From contig NZ_JAASQJ010000003.1 of the NCBI RefSeq assembly GCF_011762185.1, forward strand, positions 434,001-498,000: a stretch of DNA of 64,000 nucleotides, written 5' to 3'. Below, one piece after another: positions 51,026 through 60,445 of this stretch. The DNA is from Dyadobacter arcticus. Its GTDB lineage: Bacteria; Bacteroidota; Bacteroidia; Cytophagales; Spirosomataceae. How positions within the stretch are numbered: the first letter of the stretch is position 1; each line of letters begins with the position of its first letter. The notes under the pieces were generated by a model. The model searched no databases. It was not told the origin of the DNA and was given only the letters and a program-made list of their open reading frames with translations. The position numbers were made by a program, and so were the translations under genes.

Positions 51026-52048
51026 TTACAGACCTAATAAAAAGCCAATTGTAAAGTTGGCATCCCAGTCAAATACAAATTGTTTGCAACCTGTGGCATC
51101 TGTCAATGCTTTATAAATGTTAACCCCTGCTTTGGTTTTCGCATTTGTTAATTTAGAATATGCAAGTGGGGCGCTCAGGGTTGTGTAACGTTCTTTTCCC
51201 TTACGCACTTCCTTGGCCATTTCAAAAGGAACACCTCCAATGATAAAACACGTTCTTCTAAGATCCGCAGGGATTTGCTTTGCTTTGGCACTGACTTCTT
51301 CATATACCTTCGAATCGTCTGTTTTGTCCTGGTAGTATTTAGCGCCATAGGTTTCCAAAGCGTCTGCTTTACCGTCGCCCATCCAGGATATCTTGGTATT
51401 TCCCGAGCCTATGTCTGCTACGAATGATTTATCGGCATATTCAGCTGGTAAAACGGATTTCAATGCCAGCTGACCTTCCTGTTCTGGCGTTACCTGGTTC
51501 ACCACATATCCCAGTGATTTCAGGGCCTTTGTGATCTTTAAGGTAACATCTGCCTTCGCAGCGCCCGAGCTCACTACGAAGTGAATATCCTTGCTGCCCA
51601 CACCGTAATCCAGCATATTTCCGATATACTTTTTTAGCCCGATCCTGATATCTTCGTCGGTAGCCATATTTTCGGTTACTAAGCTATTTCCGAACTCCGA
51701 TTTTTCAAGATCCCACCGCTTTTGGGCGTCAACTTTAATGATAAAAGAGTTGAATCCGCTGGCGCCGAGCTCGACCACACCTTTCAACTTACCGTCAACA
51801 GGGGCCGGAGGTGTATAACTGAACGAGGAAGCTTCAGAAGTTGTCGCTTCTGGGTTGGAAGGGGTAGTTTCATTGGCCGAGGATTCTGCACCAGCCACGC
51901 TGCCTGTGTCCGTTTCAGCATTTTTTGCCTGCTCCTGGGACATCTGATTCAGGGCTTTTTCACCGCCCAAATATTTGTAGCCTAAAAACAAGGCCCCTAA
52001 AATAATGGCCGTAATGATGAGGCGGCCAGCAACAGTTAGTCTTTTCAT
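51026..52048 (-). CDS. Membrane-anchored ASKHA (actin/Hsp70/Ppx-like) fold protein
   Basis: 340 residues. One N-terminal helix (LIITAIILGALFLGYKYLG) anchors the protein; a Ser/Thr/Ala/Pro-rich linker (about 35-82) follows. From residue 88 two phosphate-binding-like strands are visible: GVVELGASGFNSFIIKVD (phosphate 1) and SFVADIGSGNTKISWMG (phosphate 2), with GGVPFEMA as a later glycine-rich segment. The order suits an ASKHA fold (exopolyphosphatase or actin-like). It is the third gene of the operon, 49 bp after the coiled-coil membrane protein. Function unknown. Confidence 0.65.
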   Translation of the reverse strand: MKRLTVAGRLIITAIILGALFLGYKYLGGEKALNQMSQEQAKNAETDTGSVAGAESSANETTPSNPEATTSEASSFSYTPPAPVDGKLKGVVELGASGFNSFIIKVDAQKRWDLEKSEFGNSLVTENMATDEDIRIGLKKYIGNMLDYGVGSKDIHFVVSSGAAKADVTLKITKALKSLGYVVNQVTPEQEGQLALKSVLPAEYADKSFVADIGSGNTKISWMGDGKADALETYGAKYYQDKTDDSKVYEEVSAKAKQIPADLRRTCFIIGGVPFEMAKEVRKGKERYTTLSAPLAYSKLTNAKTKAGVNIYKALTDATGCKQFVFDWDANFTIGFLLGL

Positions 52049-52097
52049 TGGTATGGATTAAATATTGAACAATGTAAAATGAATTAACAAAAGAAAT

Positions 52098-53111
52098 CTA
52101 GTCTAAAAGTCCCTTATAACTGGAATCTTTGGGCGCTTCTATTGGCCGGTTCGAGGTTTGCGGTGCATCCAACTGGATGAATTTGAACTGATTGGAATTA
52201 TAAGCTTCCAACATTGCCTGTCCTTTGTCAGATAACAAGCCGTTTTGTACATCCACTCCATTGATAAAGTCCAGGGAAAGGTCCATTGCACGTTTCATCT
52301 CGCCCAATTTCTGGCTCATATCGTCCTGAATGTATTCCATCGACTCGTCGAAATAGAACTTCTTGTCAGGATTACCTTTGAAAATGCTGACAGCGGTACG
52401 CAAAGCATTGGAGCTTTCTTTCACGATCCGATATTCCGCTTCTTTCAGTTTGACCTTAATCTCGGTTTCCTTAATAATATAGTCGGCGCTTTTGTTCACT
52501 TTTTCCATGAATTCCAGCACCGTTTTCATGTTCCGCTGCAAAGGAAAAAGTTTTTCGTTCATTTCCTGCAATCCGGCCCCTTCGATTGTCGCCAATGAAG
52601 CTGTTTCCTTCATTCCGGGGCGGTCCAGCATGGTGCTTGCCTTATTAGCTTCTGCAAATTTCTGCTTGATTTGCTCATTATTTTCATTGATATTTTTGTT
52701 GAGCTTCACTAATTGGCCTGCCAGGGTGTTAATCTGCCCCTGCATTTTTTCACGCTTTTCTTTCAGGTCATCGATGTAGATCTTCATGATTGCGATCGGG
52801 TCCAGCTTGATGATCAGGCCTGTAATGTTGCGCATCAATGTTTTGAAAAGAAAGAAAACAGCGGTACGGACATCCTTGCTGGTAACCAAAAAGATAACCA
52901 GCGCCAGTGCTGCCATCAGGAATCCGAGATACAATGTATTTTTAGTTACTTCGATCAGAAATGCAGCTATTCTATTCCAAAAATATAGTCCAACCGCGCC
53001 TAACCCTCCCAGGAAAAGAAGGGAGGTGATGCCTTCGGGTTTGCTCCAATACGAACGCTTGGATACGTCATCTTGTGAGCCGCCGATTTGAGAGAAATCT
53101 GGTGTTGCCAT
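52098..53111 (-). CDS. Membrane-anchored coiled-coil protein (PspA-like helix pattern)
   Basis: 337 residues. Two hydrophobic helices (ITSLLFLGGLGAVGLYFW and NTLYLGFLMAALALVIFLVT) lie in the first 80 residues. After DPIAIMKIYIDDLKEKREKM a continuous coiled coil runs to about 230 (INTLAGQLVKLNKNINENNE, LNEKLFPLQRNMKTVLEFME), then a helical region and a disordered tail. The heptad-rich helices that follow DP recall PspA/ESCRT-III proteins but I cannot prove homology. It is the middle gene of the operon. Confidence 0.6.
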   Translation of the reverse strand: MATPDFSQIGGSQDDVSKRSYWSKPEGITSLLFLGGLGAVGLYFWNRIAAFLIEVTKNTLYLGFLMAALALVIFLVTSKDVRTAVFFLFKTLMRNITGLIIKLDPIAIMKIYIDDLKEKREKMQGQINTLAGQLVKLNKNINENNEQIKQKFAEANKASTMLDRPGMKETASLATIEGAGLQEMNEKLFPLQRNMKTVLEFMEKVNKSADYIIKETEIKVKLKEAEYRIVKESSNALRTAVSIFKGNPDKKFYFDESMEYIQDDMSQKLGEMKRAMDLSLDFINGVDVQNGLLSDKGQAMLEAYNSNQFKFIQLDAPQTSNRPIEAPKDSSYKGLLD

Positions 53112-53128
53112 TGTTTCGAAGTGTTAGG

Positions 53129-53806
53129 TTATTTTAAATGTTGATTTATTTTATTCAGGTCCGATTTGATCTGATCTACAAAACTCATGTAAGTGGTCTC
53201 AAAGCTATCTTTATTAGCATTGATTTTCGCACTTTGCTCCGTCACTTCACCAGAAATCTGGCCCAGACGGTTTTTATTTTCATCCATTTTTTTCTGTATG
53301 TCAGCAATTTGCTGCGCAAAGGCTGTATTGGCATCTTCCAGCTTTCTTTGCTCTTCCTGCAAAGAACCCACCCGGTCCTTAATGGCTTTTTCCACATCTG
53401 TCAGAAACGACACCCGGTCCTTGTCCAAAATAGCCAGGTACTGGTCGGCAGAAGTTTTCAAAATGCTATGATCTTTAACCCCACCCATCGCTTTGAAGCT
53501 GGCCCAGGCAGCCTGAAACTGCTTTTCTTCGCCCAGTCCAAGCCCTTCCATGTTTTGAAGCGCCTGCTTGTATTCAAAATAATCGGGTCCGGGCAGGTTT
53601 GCTTTTTCCAGGAGGCTTACAAAATGCTCCACAAATTTCCGGTCCACATTAGCGGTTCCTGCCACGTTAGGGACAGTGGTTGCCACGTATGGCTTTGGCT
53701 GTTCGGAAGTCGGATTGGTGACTGCGGCCGGTTTAGCCGTTTCGTCATTTTCCTTTATGAAAAAGCTGAGTATTTTTTTGCCAATACCCGGTTCTGAGTC
53801 TGCCAT
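53129..53806 (-). CDS. Soluble coiled-coil protein
   Basis: 225 residues. A short N-terminal basic/hydrophobic patch (GKKILSFFIKENDE), a Pro/Thr-rich segment, then a compact helical domain (VDRKFVEHFVSLLEKANLPG, ALQNMEGLGLGEEKQFQAAW) and a long coiled coil to the C-terminus (EKAIKDRVGSLQEEQRKLED...). No enzymatic motif. It starts the operon, 17 bp before the membrane coiled-coil gene. Possibly a membrane-stress or scaffold component. Confidence 0.6.
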   Translation of the reverse strand: MADSEPGIGKKILSFFIKENDETAKPAAVTNPTSEQPKPYVATTVPNVAGTANVDRKFVEHFVSLLEKANLPGPDYFEYKQALQNMEGLGLGEEKQFQAAWASFKAMGGVKDHSILKTSADQYLAILDKDRVSFLTDVEKAIKDRVGSLQEEQRKLEDANTAFAQQIADIQKKMDENKNRLGQISGEVTEQSAKINANKDSFETTYMSFVDQIKSDLNKINQHLK

Positions 53807-53996
53807 AATTGTCTAAAGTGTTAAGATTCATTTGGTTTTCAGGTCAATATTACTAAAATTAAAAGGATTTAGTACCCGGTGATAATTACCAATGGTGACC
53901 TGAATTGATGAAGCCTCGGAAAATTTGGATGGAATTTGGGACAATTGTTGAATGCCGGAAGATTTTTACAGAAGTTTGCCTCAAAAAGCAAATCTT

Positions 53997-54917
53997 ATGC
54001 TCCAATTAGGTTTTAACAGTGCAATTCTTTCGGATTTCGGGTTTGATCATGTCGTTCAATTTGCATCAAATAACGGTTTTTCGTGCGTGGAAATGATGTG
54101 CTGGCCTGCTGACAATGCCGACAGCCGCAGATATGCAGGGGTCACACACATTGATGTTAACAGCCTGAGCAGTGAAAAGGTAGCGTCCATCAAATACGTA
54201 TTAAAGGAAGCAAATATATTTGTCTCCGCATTAGGCTATTACCCAAACCCGCTCGATCCGGACCCGAGCCGTTCCGAATATTTTATTGAACACATTAAAC
54301 AAGTAATAAGGGGTGCTGCCAAACTGGGTATTCCGGTGGTTACCACATTCATAGGACGCGATCCTGCCAAAAGTATTAAGGATAATCTGGCGCTTTTTGC
54401 AGACGTCTGGCCTTCGATAGTGAAAGTTGCCGAGGAGAATGACATTAAGATTGGGATTGAGAATTGCCCAATGTTTTTCACGGATGATGAATGGCCAGGG
54501 GGTAAAAACCTGGCGATCAGCCCTGCGGTTTGGGACAGAATGTTTGAGATTATCCCAAGCCCGATATTCGGCTTAAATTACGATCCGTCCCATATGATCT
54601 GGCAAATGATGGATGAAACTTATCCAATTTATAATTATAAATCACGATTGCATCATATACATTTAAAGGACGCGAAAGTTTACAAAAATAAACTTAATAG
54701 GGTAGGCATCATGGCCAATCCGCTGGAATATCATTCACCAAAATTGCCTGGATTGGGAGATGTTAACTGGCGTGCATTCTTTGCAGCCTTAACAGACGTG
54801 CGGTATCGGGGTCCTGTTGTGATTGAGGTAGAGGATAAGGCCTACGAAGGCAGTATCGCGGATGTACAAAGCGCTATTCTCACCAGCAGAAACTATTTAA
54901 AACAGTTTCTTAGCTAG
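53997..54917 (+). CDS. Sugar phosphate isomerase/epimerase-like TIM-barrel protein
   Basis: 306 residues from ATG 53997 (MLQLGFNSAILSDFGFDHVV). The xylose-isomerase-like TIM barrel is recognised from CVEMMCWPADNAD, GIPVVTTFIGRD, IKIGIENCPMFFTDDEWPGG, FGLNYDPSHMIWQ, LHHIHLKDAK and VVIEVEDKAYEG; the metal ligands Glu (ENC), Asp (NYDPSH), His (HIHLKD) and Glu (IEVED) are present. A longer start at 53952 is in frame, but homologues begin near MLQLGFNSAI. It is followed by a shared terminator. The substrate is unknown. Confidence 0.9.
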   Translation: MLQLGFNSAILSDFGFDHVVQFASNNGFSCVEMMCWPADNADSRRYAGVTHIDVNSLSSEKVASIKYVLKEANIFVSALGYYPNPLDPDPSRSEYFIEHIKQVIRGAAKLGIPVVTTFIGRDPAKSIKDNLALFADVWPSIVKVAEENDIKIGIENCPMFFTDDEWPGGKNLAISPAVWDRMFEIIPSPIFGLNYDPSHMIWQMMDETYPIYNYKSRLHHIHLKDAKVYKNKLNRVGIMANPLEYHSPKLPGLGDVNWRAFFAALTDVRYRGPVVIEVEDKAYEGSIADVQSAILTSRNYLKQFLS

Positions 54918-54963
54918 GGAGTTTAGAATCGGATAATCGGCTTATTCACTTCTTGATTGAGCA

Positions 54964-55008
54964 TTAATGCAAAGAGGGAAGCCGAAATAGCTTCCCTCTT
55001 TGCATTAA
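54964..55008. terminator. Bidirectional terminator between isomerase-like and MFS genes
   Basis: A perfect 18-bp stem (TTAATGCAAAGAGGGAAG and its complement) around a 9-base loop, located between convergent genes, with T-rich sequence on both sides of the stem. Confidence 0.85.
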
Positions 55009-55020
55009 GTAGGATGCTTA

Positions 55021-56184
55021 TTATTGGATCAAACGTGCTTTTGTTGACAGGAAAGCAGTTAGTGAAGCCAGTACCCCAACAATTGCAAATGACCAGCGAA
55101 GATCAGCAAACTGTGCAACGATCCCAATCAACGGAGGACCGATCAGAAAACCGACGAAACTAATGGAAGAAACGGCCGCTAATGCCATACCGGCTGACAT
55201 TGTTCTGGATCGTCCGGCCGCGCTATAAACCAGCGGAACGACCGAAGAAACGCCAAATCCTACAAGTAAGAAGCCAAGCGTGGCGGAAATAATGTTCGGG
55301 AAAATAACCGCAATTGCAAGCCCAGTTCCCATCAGTGTACCGCTGATCTGCAACATTTTCATGCGTCCTAAGCGGTTTGCAAGCCAGTCACCTGCGAAAC
55401 GTCCACCAGTCATGGTACCCATAAAAGCAACATATCCCAATGTGGTCAGGGTTGCCGGAACCTCTACAACTTCCTGAAAATAAACGCCACTCCAGTCGAA
55501 CATGGCGCCTTCGCAAACCATTGCACAAAAGCCGATCAGACCTAGTGTTAAGAGGTCGCGGTCGGGTTTAACGAACATGGGCTGTGCTTCGCCTCCATTT
55601 TTATCACCGTCGGGCATCGTATGCTTGTAGGCGGAAAAAGTGATCGCGAAGGCAGCCAATGCAATGATAATAAAGTGAATATGAGGAGGAATACTGGTCG
55701 AAATGAAAAATGAACCAATCATTGCGCTGACAAATCCGGCCAGGCTCCACAATCCGTGGAAGGACGCCATAATCGATTTCCCGTAAACTTGTTCTACTGC
55801 GACTGCCTGGGTATTGATCGCAATGTTTGTGAGGTTTCCCCATAGCCCGAAGGCAAAGAGCGCAATAACGAGCTGTTCAGTTCTGGTCACAAATCCGATG
55901 AACATTAAAGTAGTGGCATAAAGGATAGCACCAATCAGGACCATCTTTTTGCTGCCATAATGGGTAACCATCCAACCTGATATTGGTAAGCTGGCCATTA
56001 AACCAATAGGCAAGGCGAGCAAAACGGTACCCAATCCACCCTCGGTCAGGTGAAGCATATTTTTAATATCCGGAATCCGGCTGGCCCAGGCCGCGAAGCT
56101 CAATCCCTGCACAAAAAAGAATGCTGCTACCGCGAGGCGAAGGTACTTTCGGGAGTCGGATGGGGCGAAAATTGAATAATTCAT
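55021..56184 (-). CDS. MFS transporter (FucP/YbjJ-like)
   Basis: 387 residues and 12 hydrophobic segments. The N-terminal AAFFFVQGLSFAAWASRIPD and MASLPISGWMVTHYGSKKMV are typical of the YbjJ/FucP-like MFS subfamily of predicted sugar or multi-solute permeases. The gene is single, minus strand, converging on the sugar isomerase-like gene, which suggests a possible shared sugar pathway. Upstream is the 290-bp region with the 36-bp inverted repeat. Confidence 0.88.
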   Translation of the reverse strand: MNYSIFAPSDSRKYLRLAVAAFFFVQGLSFAAWASRIPDIKNMLHLTEGGLGTVLLALPIGLMASLPISGWMVTHYGSKKMVLIGAILYATTLMFIGFVTRTEQLVIALFAFGLWGNLTNIAINTQAVAVEQVYGKSIMASFHGLWSLAGFVSAMIGSFFISTSIPPHIHFIIIALAAFAITFSAYKHTMPDGDKNGGEAQPMFVKPDRDLLTLGLIGFCAMVCEGAMFDWSGVYFQEVVEVPATLTTLGYVAFMGTMTGGRFAGDWLANRLGRMKMLQISGTLMGTGLAIAVIFPNIISATLGFLLVGFGVSSVVPLVYSAAGRSRTMSAGMALAAVSSISFVGFLIGPPLIGIVAQFADLRWSFAIVGVLASLTAFLSTKARLIQ

Positions 56185-56474
56185 AGGAGTGAAAATTTGG
56201 TGGCCTTCTTATAACCACTGATTAAAAATATATTTCTAATGTAATTTTTTTAATATTTAATATTTGAGAAGAAAATCAGATCCGCAGACTGATAATGAGA
56301 AAACCTTCTTCTCAATGCAAATTTAACGTATTGAACGTCGAATAGTTTCAGAATACACATACTTTTTAAATAAAATTAAAAAGTATGTGTTGTACAAAAA
56401 CTAGAAAGTGGATTTTAAGAATAGTTTGTTGAAGCTTGTTGTGACGATATTACGGCAAATAGTAGTATAATCAG
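56185..56474. other. 290-bp AT-rich divergent intergenic region
   Basis: Between the MFS gene (minus) and the serine hydrolase gene (plus). It contains a 15-bp perfect inverted repeat, listed separately. Otherwise AT-rich with no coding signal. Confidence 0.4.
56355..56390. repeat. 36-base perfect inverted repeat in intergenic DNA
   Basis: ACACATACTTTTTAA and its perfect complement with a 6-base spacer (ATAAAA), 85 bp upstream of the serine hydrolase ATG. It could be an operator, a terminator-like hairpin or a remnant of a mobile element end. No T tract follows. Confidence 0.55.
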
Positions 56475-58031
56475 ATGGGATTATTTAAATTCATCCGTTC
56501 ACCTAATCTTACTGGCCTCATGCTGAGATTGACTTTTACATTTTTATTGCTGTTGACCAGCCTTGCAATGCAAGCCCAGCCCATTTCATCAGCCGAGAGA
56601 ATTGAGAAAATAAAAGCCACACTGCCGGTTATTGAGAAGCTGTATAAGGAATATGCCGAAAAGAATCATTTCCCCGGACTTGCATTTGGGCTGGTCGTAG
56701 ACGGGAAGTTATTACTTTCCGGTGGGCAGGGGTTTTCGGAAATTGCAACCTCAACCAAAGCGACTCCCCAATCACTTTTCCGTATTGCGTCGATGTCCAA
56801 GAGCGTGACCGCAATGGGCATTATGGCTTTAAAAAAAGAGGGAAAGCTCAGGATTGACGATCCTGCCTACTTATATATACCCGAATTGAAAAATATGCCC
56901 GGGCTCACGAAGGATGCGCCTCCGATAACGATCAGGCATTTGCTGACGCATGCGGCTGGTTTTCCGGAAGATAACCCATGGGGCGACCGCCAGCTCGATA
57001 CCAATGATGAAGATCTGATTAACCTGATTAAGAAAGGGATTTCGTTCTCTAATGTTCCTGGAGTTACCTATGAATATGCCAATCTGGGTTTTGCAATGCT
57101 TGGTAAGATCATCGGAAATGTGTCGGGAAAGCCTTATCAGCAATATATCAATGAAACGATTTTCAAGCCGCTGGGCATGAACAGTACAATCTGGGAGTAT
57201 ACCGAAGCACCAAAACCATTGCTTGCCCATGGTTATCGCTACGAGGATGACGTTTGGAAAGAGGAGGAATTGGAACACGACGGTACTTACGGCGCCATGG
57301 GCGGATTAATCACATCCATCGACGATTTCAGCAAATATGTAGGTTTCCATTTGTCAGCCTGGCCACCCAGTTCGGCCCCGGAAACCGGCCCGATTTTGAG
57401 AAGCGACGTGCGGGAAATGCAAATGCCCTGGAATTTTAATAGCATCATGGGGAATTTCAAATATCCCAGCGGCCGGATCTGCGCAATGACAACTGCCTAT
57501 GGGTATGGTTTGCGGTGGAGCAGGGATTGTGAAGGCAGAACTGGGATCGGGCACACAGGCGGCTTACCAGGTTTTGGAAGCCAATGGCAAATTTTACCGG
57601 AATATGGCATTGGCATCATTGCCCACGCCAATCGAACTTACGCAGGAATGGCGACAATCAACACGGCTGTATTGGATACCATCATTGCGCTTGCTGGGTT
57701 GAAACCGCTTCCAATAGGGGTTTCAAATATATTAAAGCAAAGAAAACAGGAACTGGTCAAGTTGCTTCCAGATTGGAAAAATGTGGAGCAGAGCGGCATT
57801 TTCGCTGAAAATTTCTTTCCTGATCGGTCGGTATTGCATAGGAAAAAAGAGTTGGATGTACTGCTGGCTAAAACGGGAGCAATCACCGGATCTACGGATA
57901 TGATGGCTGAAAACCAATTGCGCGGTACTTTTCTGCTGAAAGGAAGCAATGGTGACATTAAGGTATATTTCACATTGTCCCCCGAAAATCCTGCATTGAT
58001 CCAACAGCTTGATTTTTCTTTGGCCAAATAA
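56475..58031 (+). CDS. Secreted serine hydrolase (beta-lactamase/class C-like)
   Basis: 518 residues. The signal peptide is best seen from the internal ATG (56520, MLRLTFTFLLLLTSLAMQAQ); the longer start at 56475 adds 15 residues. The catalytic SMSK (Ser106, Lys109), YEYANLGF (Tyr and Asn of YxN) and GHTGGLPGFG (HTG) define a penicillin-binding-protein/class C hydrolase. The C-terminal ~100 residues form a separate beta-rich domain. It is likely a periplasmic esterase or D-amino-peptidase; true lactamase activity cannot be claimed. Confidence 0.9.
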   Translation: MGLFKFIRSPNLTGLMLRLTFTFLLLLTSLAMQAQPISSAERIEKIKATLPVIEKLYKEYAEKNHFPGLAFGLVVDGKLLLSGGQGFSEIATSTKATPQSLFRIASMSKSVTAMGIMALKKEGKLRIDDPAYLYIPELKNMPGLTKDAPPITIRHLLTHAAGFPEDNPWGDRQLDTNDEDLINLIKKGISFSNVPGVTYEYANLGFAMLGKIIGNVSGKPYQQYINETIFKPLGMNSTIWEYTEAPKPLLAHGYRYEDDVWKEEELEHDGTYGAMGGLITSIDDFSKYVGFHLSAWPPSSAPETGPILRSDVREMQMPWNFNSIMGNFKYPSGRICAMTTAYGYGLRWSRDCEGRTGIGHTGGLPGFGSQWQILPEYGIGIIAHANRTYAGMATINTAVLDTIIALAGLKPLPIGVSNILKQRKQELVKLLPDWKNVEQSGIFAENFFPDRSVLHRKKELDVLLAKTGAITGSTDMMAENQLRGTFLLKGSNGDIKVYFTLSPENPALIQQLDFSLAK

Positions 58032-58276
58032 CAAAGTTTGAAAGTGGAAAGAGGGACTATTTTCTGGATTGTCTGAAAGTCTGGATGTGTCTTATCGCAA
58101 AGCATTTGATGCGATGTATTGGGATGTAAACCGTGTCATTCAGTCCCCAGTTTTATTCTTTCAATTTTAGTCTGGCTTATCCAACTGGCCAAAGTACCGA
58201 TAATCATCATAGAGGGGCAATAGGAATAAAAGTTATACTGTTATATAAAAATTGCACGCTATTCTGGCCACACCTT

Positions 58277-58891
58277 ATGAGGATGAGAGTTTCGGGTTTT
58301 GCTGTTATTGCCTTCTTTTTCTGCTATTCGTTGGCAGAGGGTCAACATGTGTATGATGTGATTGTCGCAGGTCGTACCATTGGTTCGCTGAAAGTTTTTG
58401 ATGATAAAGGAAAAGACAATATGGAAACACACCGCATTGAATCCGACTTCAAAATCATGTTTTATAAAGGGAAGTATAGCACGCAAACCAACTATGTACA
58501 GGGGAAGCTGGTTTCTGCAACTTGTTCGCACCATGTCAATGGTGATCTGAAAGAAAAAACTTTGACAAAAAGCAGCACAAAATCACTTTACGAAGTTTTC
58601 TTCTCAGGTGAGGACGCTGAGGACAAGCCGAAGCTGGAATTGAATTCACCGATCAACAGCACCATTACGGGACTGTATTATAAAGAACCTATCAACATTC
58701 ATGAGGTTTATTCGGAGCGTTACGGCAAGATGTGCAGTGTAAAAAAGCTTTCTGAGGGAAAATATGGTGTCTTACTTCCCGATGGTAAGCAAGGAATATA
58801 TTCCTACAAAAATGGCCTTTGCCAGGAAGTGAAAACGGATTTAGCAGGTTTTAAACTTCGAATTGTTCTGGCCGGCGGCAAGAGGCTTTAA
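58277..58891 (+). CDS. DUF6134-family secreted protein
   Basis: 204 residues from ATG 58277; a signal peptide (MRMRVSGFAVIAFFFCYSLA) is followed by a beta-rich DUF6134-type domain: YDVIVAGRTIGSLKVFDDKG, DFKIMFYKGKYSTQTNYVQG, KKLSEGKYGVLLPDGKQGIY. Function unknown, common in Bacteroidota. The frame is open upstream to ATG 58133, but that region has no signal peptide and different composition. It is followed by a strong terminator. Confidence 0.8.
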   Translation: MRMRVSGFAVIAFFFCYSLAEGQHVYDVIVAGRTIGSLKVFDDKGKDNMETHRIESDFKIMFYKGKYSTQTNYVQGKLVSATCSHHVNGDLKEKTLTKSSTKSLYEVFFSGEDAEDKPKLELNSPINSTITGLYYKEPINIHEVYSERYGKMCSVKKLSEGKYGVLLPDGKQGIYSYKNGLCQEVKTDLAGFKLRIVLAGGKRL

Positions 58892-58910
58892 ATAAAATAA
58901 CTAAAGCTTC

Positions 58911-58948
58911 TTCAACGAAAAACCGGCCTGAGCCGGTTTTTCGTTGAA
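58911..58948. terminator. Bidirectional intrinsic terminator after the DUF6134 gene
   Basis: A perfect 17-bp stem TTCAACGAAAAACCGGC with a 4-base loop (CTGA), between the plus-strand DUF6134 gene and the convergent minus-strand bestrophin gene. Confidence 0.85.
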
Positions 58949-58979
58949 TAGTGATATGCTCAATCCGCTGTCGGATATA

Positions 58980-59861
58980 CTATCCTAGTAAAGCATTGGC
59001 CGAAGACTTAATCCCTTTACATATCCGCTCGATGGGTAAATCATTGCTATCGTCCCCAAACGGATCTTCGATTTCCTCCGCAATGACTTCCAGGCTGGCC
59101 AGGATGTAGAACACAAACATCACAAAAGGAATAACCAGAAAATGAAGGCTGAAAACATAGCCTATCGGCATCGTAAGGCAATAAGTGAAAATAAATTTCT
59201 TGATAAAAGAACTGTAGGAAAGTGGGATGGGGGTATTTTTGATGCGTTCACAAGCGCCGCAAACGTCTGTAAATGATTCTAGTTCGCTGTTTAGCAAAAT
59301 GATGTGCTCTGGAAGGAGTATTCCTGCTTTCTGCAATTCAATCACTTTGGCAAAAATGGCGGAGGCAATTTGACTGGGAATATGCTCCTGCGATTTAATG
59401 GAGGTTTTTTTGAAAAGTTCTGAGTCTTCAAATTCCTCTGGCAGGTATTGGTTCCGCAGGTGATTTTTTAATGCAAATGCGTAATTCGGGATCATTCTCT
59501 GGAAAAACAGCCGCTCCTCAAAATGGGCGTTTCCTAAAAGCCCGTTTATCTTGATGGATAAATTTCGGCTGCTATTCATCAGCGAGCCCCATTGCTTGCG
59601 GCCTTCCCACCATCTATCGTAGGCCGTATTGGTACGGAATACCAACAACATTGAAATCACAAACCCAAGCAGGGAGTGCATGAGCGATACATTTTTAAGG
59701 TCAGTATTTGCGCCGACTTTCCAATATATCAGAATGAGATAAGCTACTACCCCGGTATAAACGCCAATGGTAATGATCAGCGGGGTTAGTTTGCGGACGG
59801 TATCTGCCTTTTGAAAATAGAAAATATAGCGGAACCATTCTTTTGGATTATAGTCTATCAT
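58980..59861 (-). CDS. Bestrophin-family ion channel protein
   Basis: 293 residues with N-terminal helices and the family core: MIDYNPKEWFRYIFYFQKAD, LLGFVISMLLVFRTNTAYDR, WWEGRKQWGSLMNSSRNLSI. FRTNTAYDRWWEGR is the bestrophin selectivity/neck region. Prokaryotic members form pentameric cation-selective channels. Its ATG overlaps the upstream exonuclease gene by 4 bp, so both are cotranscribed; a functional link is not evident. Confidence 0.92.
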   Translation of the reverse strand: MIDYNPKEWFRYIFYFQKADTVRKLTPLIITIGVYTGVVAYLILIYWKVGANTDLKNVSLMHSLLGFVISMLLVFRTNTAYDRWWEGRKQWGSLMNSSRNLSIKINGLLGNAHFEERLFFQRMIPNYAFALKNHLRNQYLPEEFEDSELFKKTSIKSQEHIPSQIASAIFAKVIELQKAGILLPEHIILLNSELESFTDVCGACERIKNTPIPLSYSSFIKKFIFTYCLTMPIGYVFSLHFLVIPFVMFVFYILASLEVIAEEIEDPFGDDSNDLPIERICKGIKSSANALLG

Positions 59862-60445
59862 ATAAGCTTTACCTGATCAATAAGCTTGAAAAATTCTTTA
59901 AAACATTTAGCGGTAAGCCGGGCGTCTTCCAAGGCATTGTGTGTGTCTTCTTCCCGCTCAAAACCAAAATAGCTTGCAACGGAACCCAGGCTGAGTGAAC
60001 GAGGGACAGCTTTTCCGTTCTTTTCCAGGATCTGAAAGAACAGGTAGGAGACAGTGTGAAGGTCTAGCAACTTGTTGGAGAACGACCATTTCATCTTCTC
60101 GCTCCGATAGGCAAATCGCAAAAAATTAATATCATTAATGACACTTTGGCCGCAGATAATCACATTAGACAGCCCTTGTTTGCCGACATTGAGCTTTTTG
60201 ATCCACTTTTCGAATTCGAGCAGCACGTCATATATCATTGGAGCGTCTTCCAGGTCGGTCATGGAAAGACCATGTACTTCCTCGGATTTGACTGAAAACG
60301 CCTCTTCATTCTCGGGGTAAACGTTTTGCAAATAGGTCCCCAACGTGCGCCAGTTATCATCGAAAATTTCTGCCCCGATCTGGATGATTTCATTCCAGCC
60401 AGGTTCCGGCCCGGTCATTTCAATATCTAATACAAGGAAGGCCAT
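59858..60445 (-). CDS. DEDDh 3'-5' exonuclease (DnaQ-like)
   Basis: 195 residues from ATG 60445. Exo I DIEMTGPEPGW, the GLS/LEDA region, Exo II NDINFLRFA and Exo III HNALEDARLTA give the DEDDh set. The length fits single-domain exonucleases related to oligoribonuclease or the DnaQ/ERI family. The in-frame start at 60484 would precede the first beta strand and is less likely. It is the first gene of the unit with the bestrophin gene (4-bp overlap). Confidence 0.88.
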   Translation of the reverse strand: MAFLVLDIEMTGPEPGWNEIIQIGAEIFDDNWRTLGTYLQNVYPENEEAFSVKSEEVHGLSMTDLEDAPMIYDVLLEFEKWIKKLNVGKQGLSNVIICGQSVINDINFLRFAYRSEKMKWSFSNKLLDLHTVSYLFFQILEKNGKAVPRSLSLGSVASYFGFEREEDTHNALEDARLTAKCFKEFFKLIDQVKLI

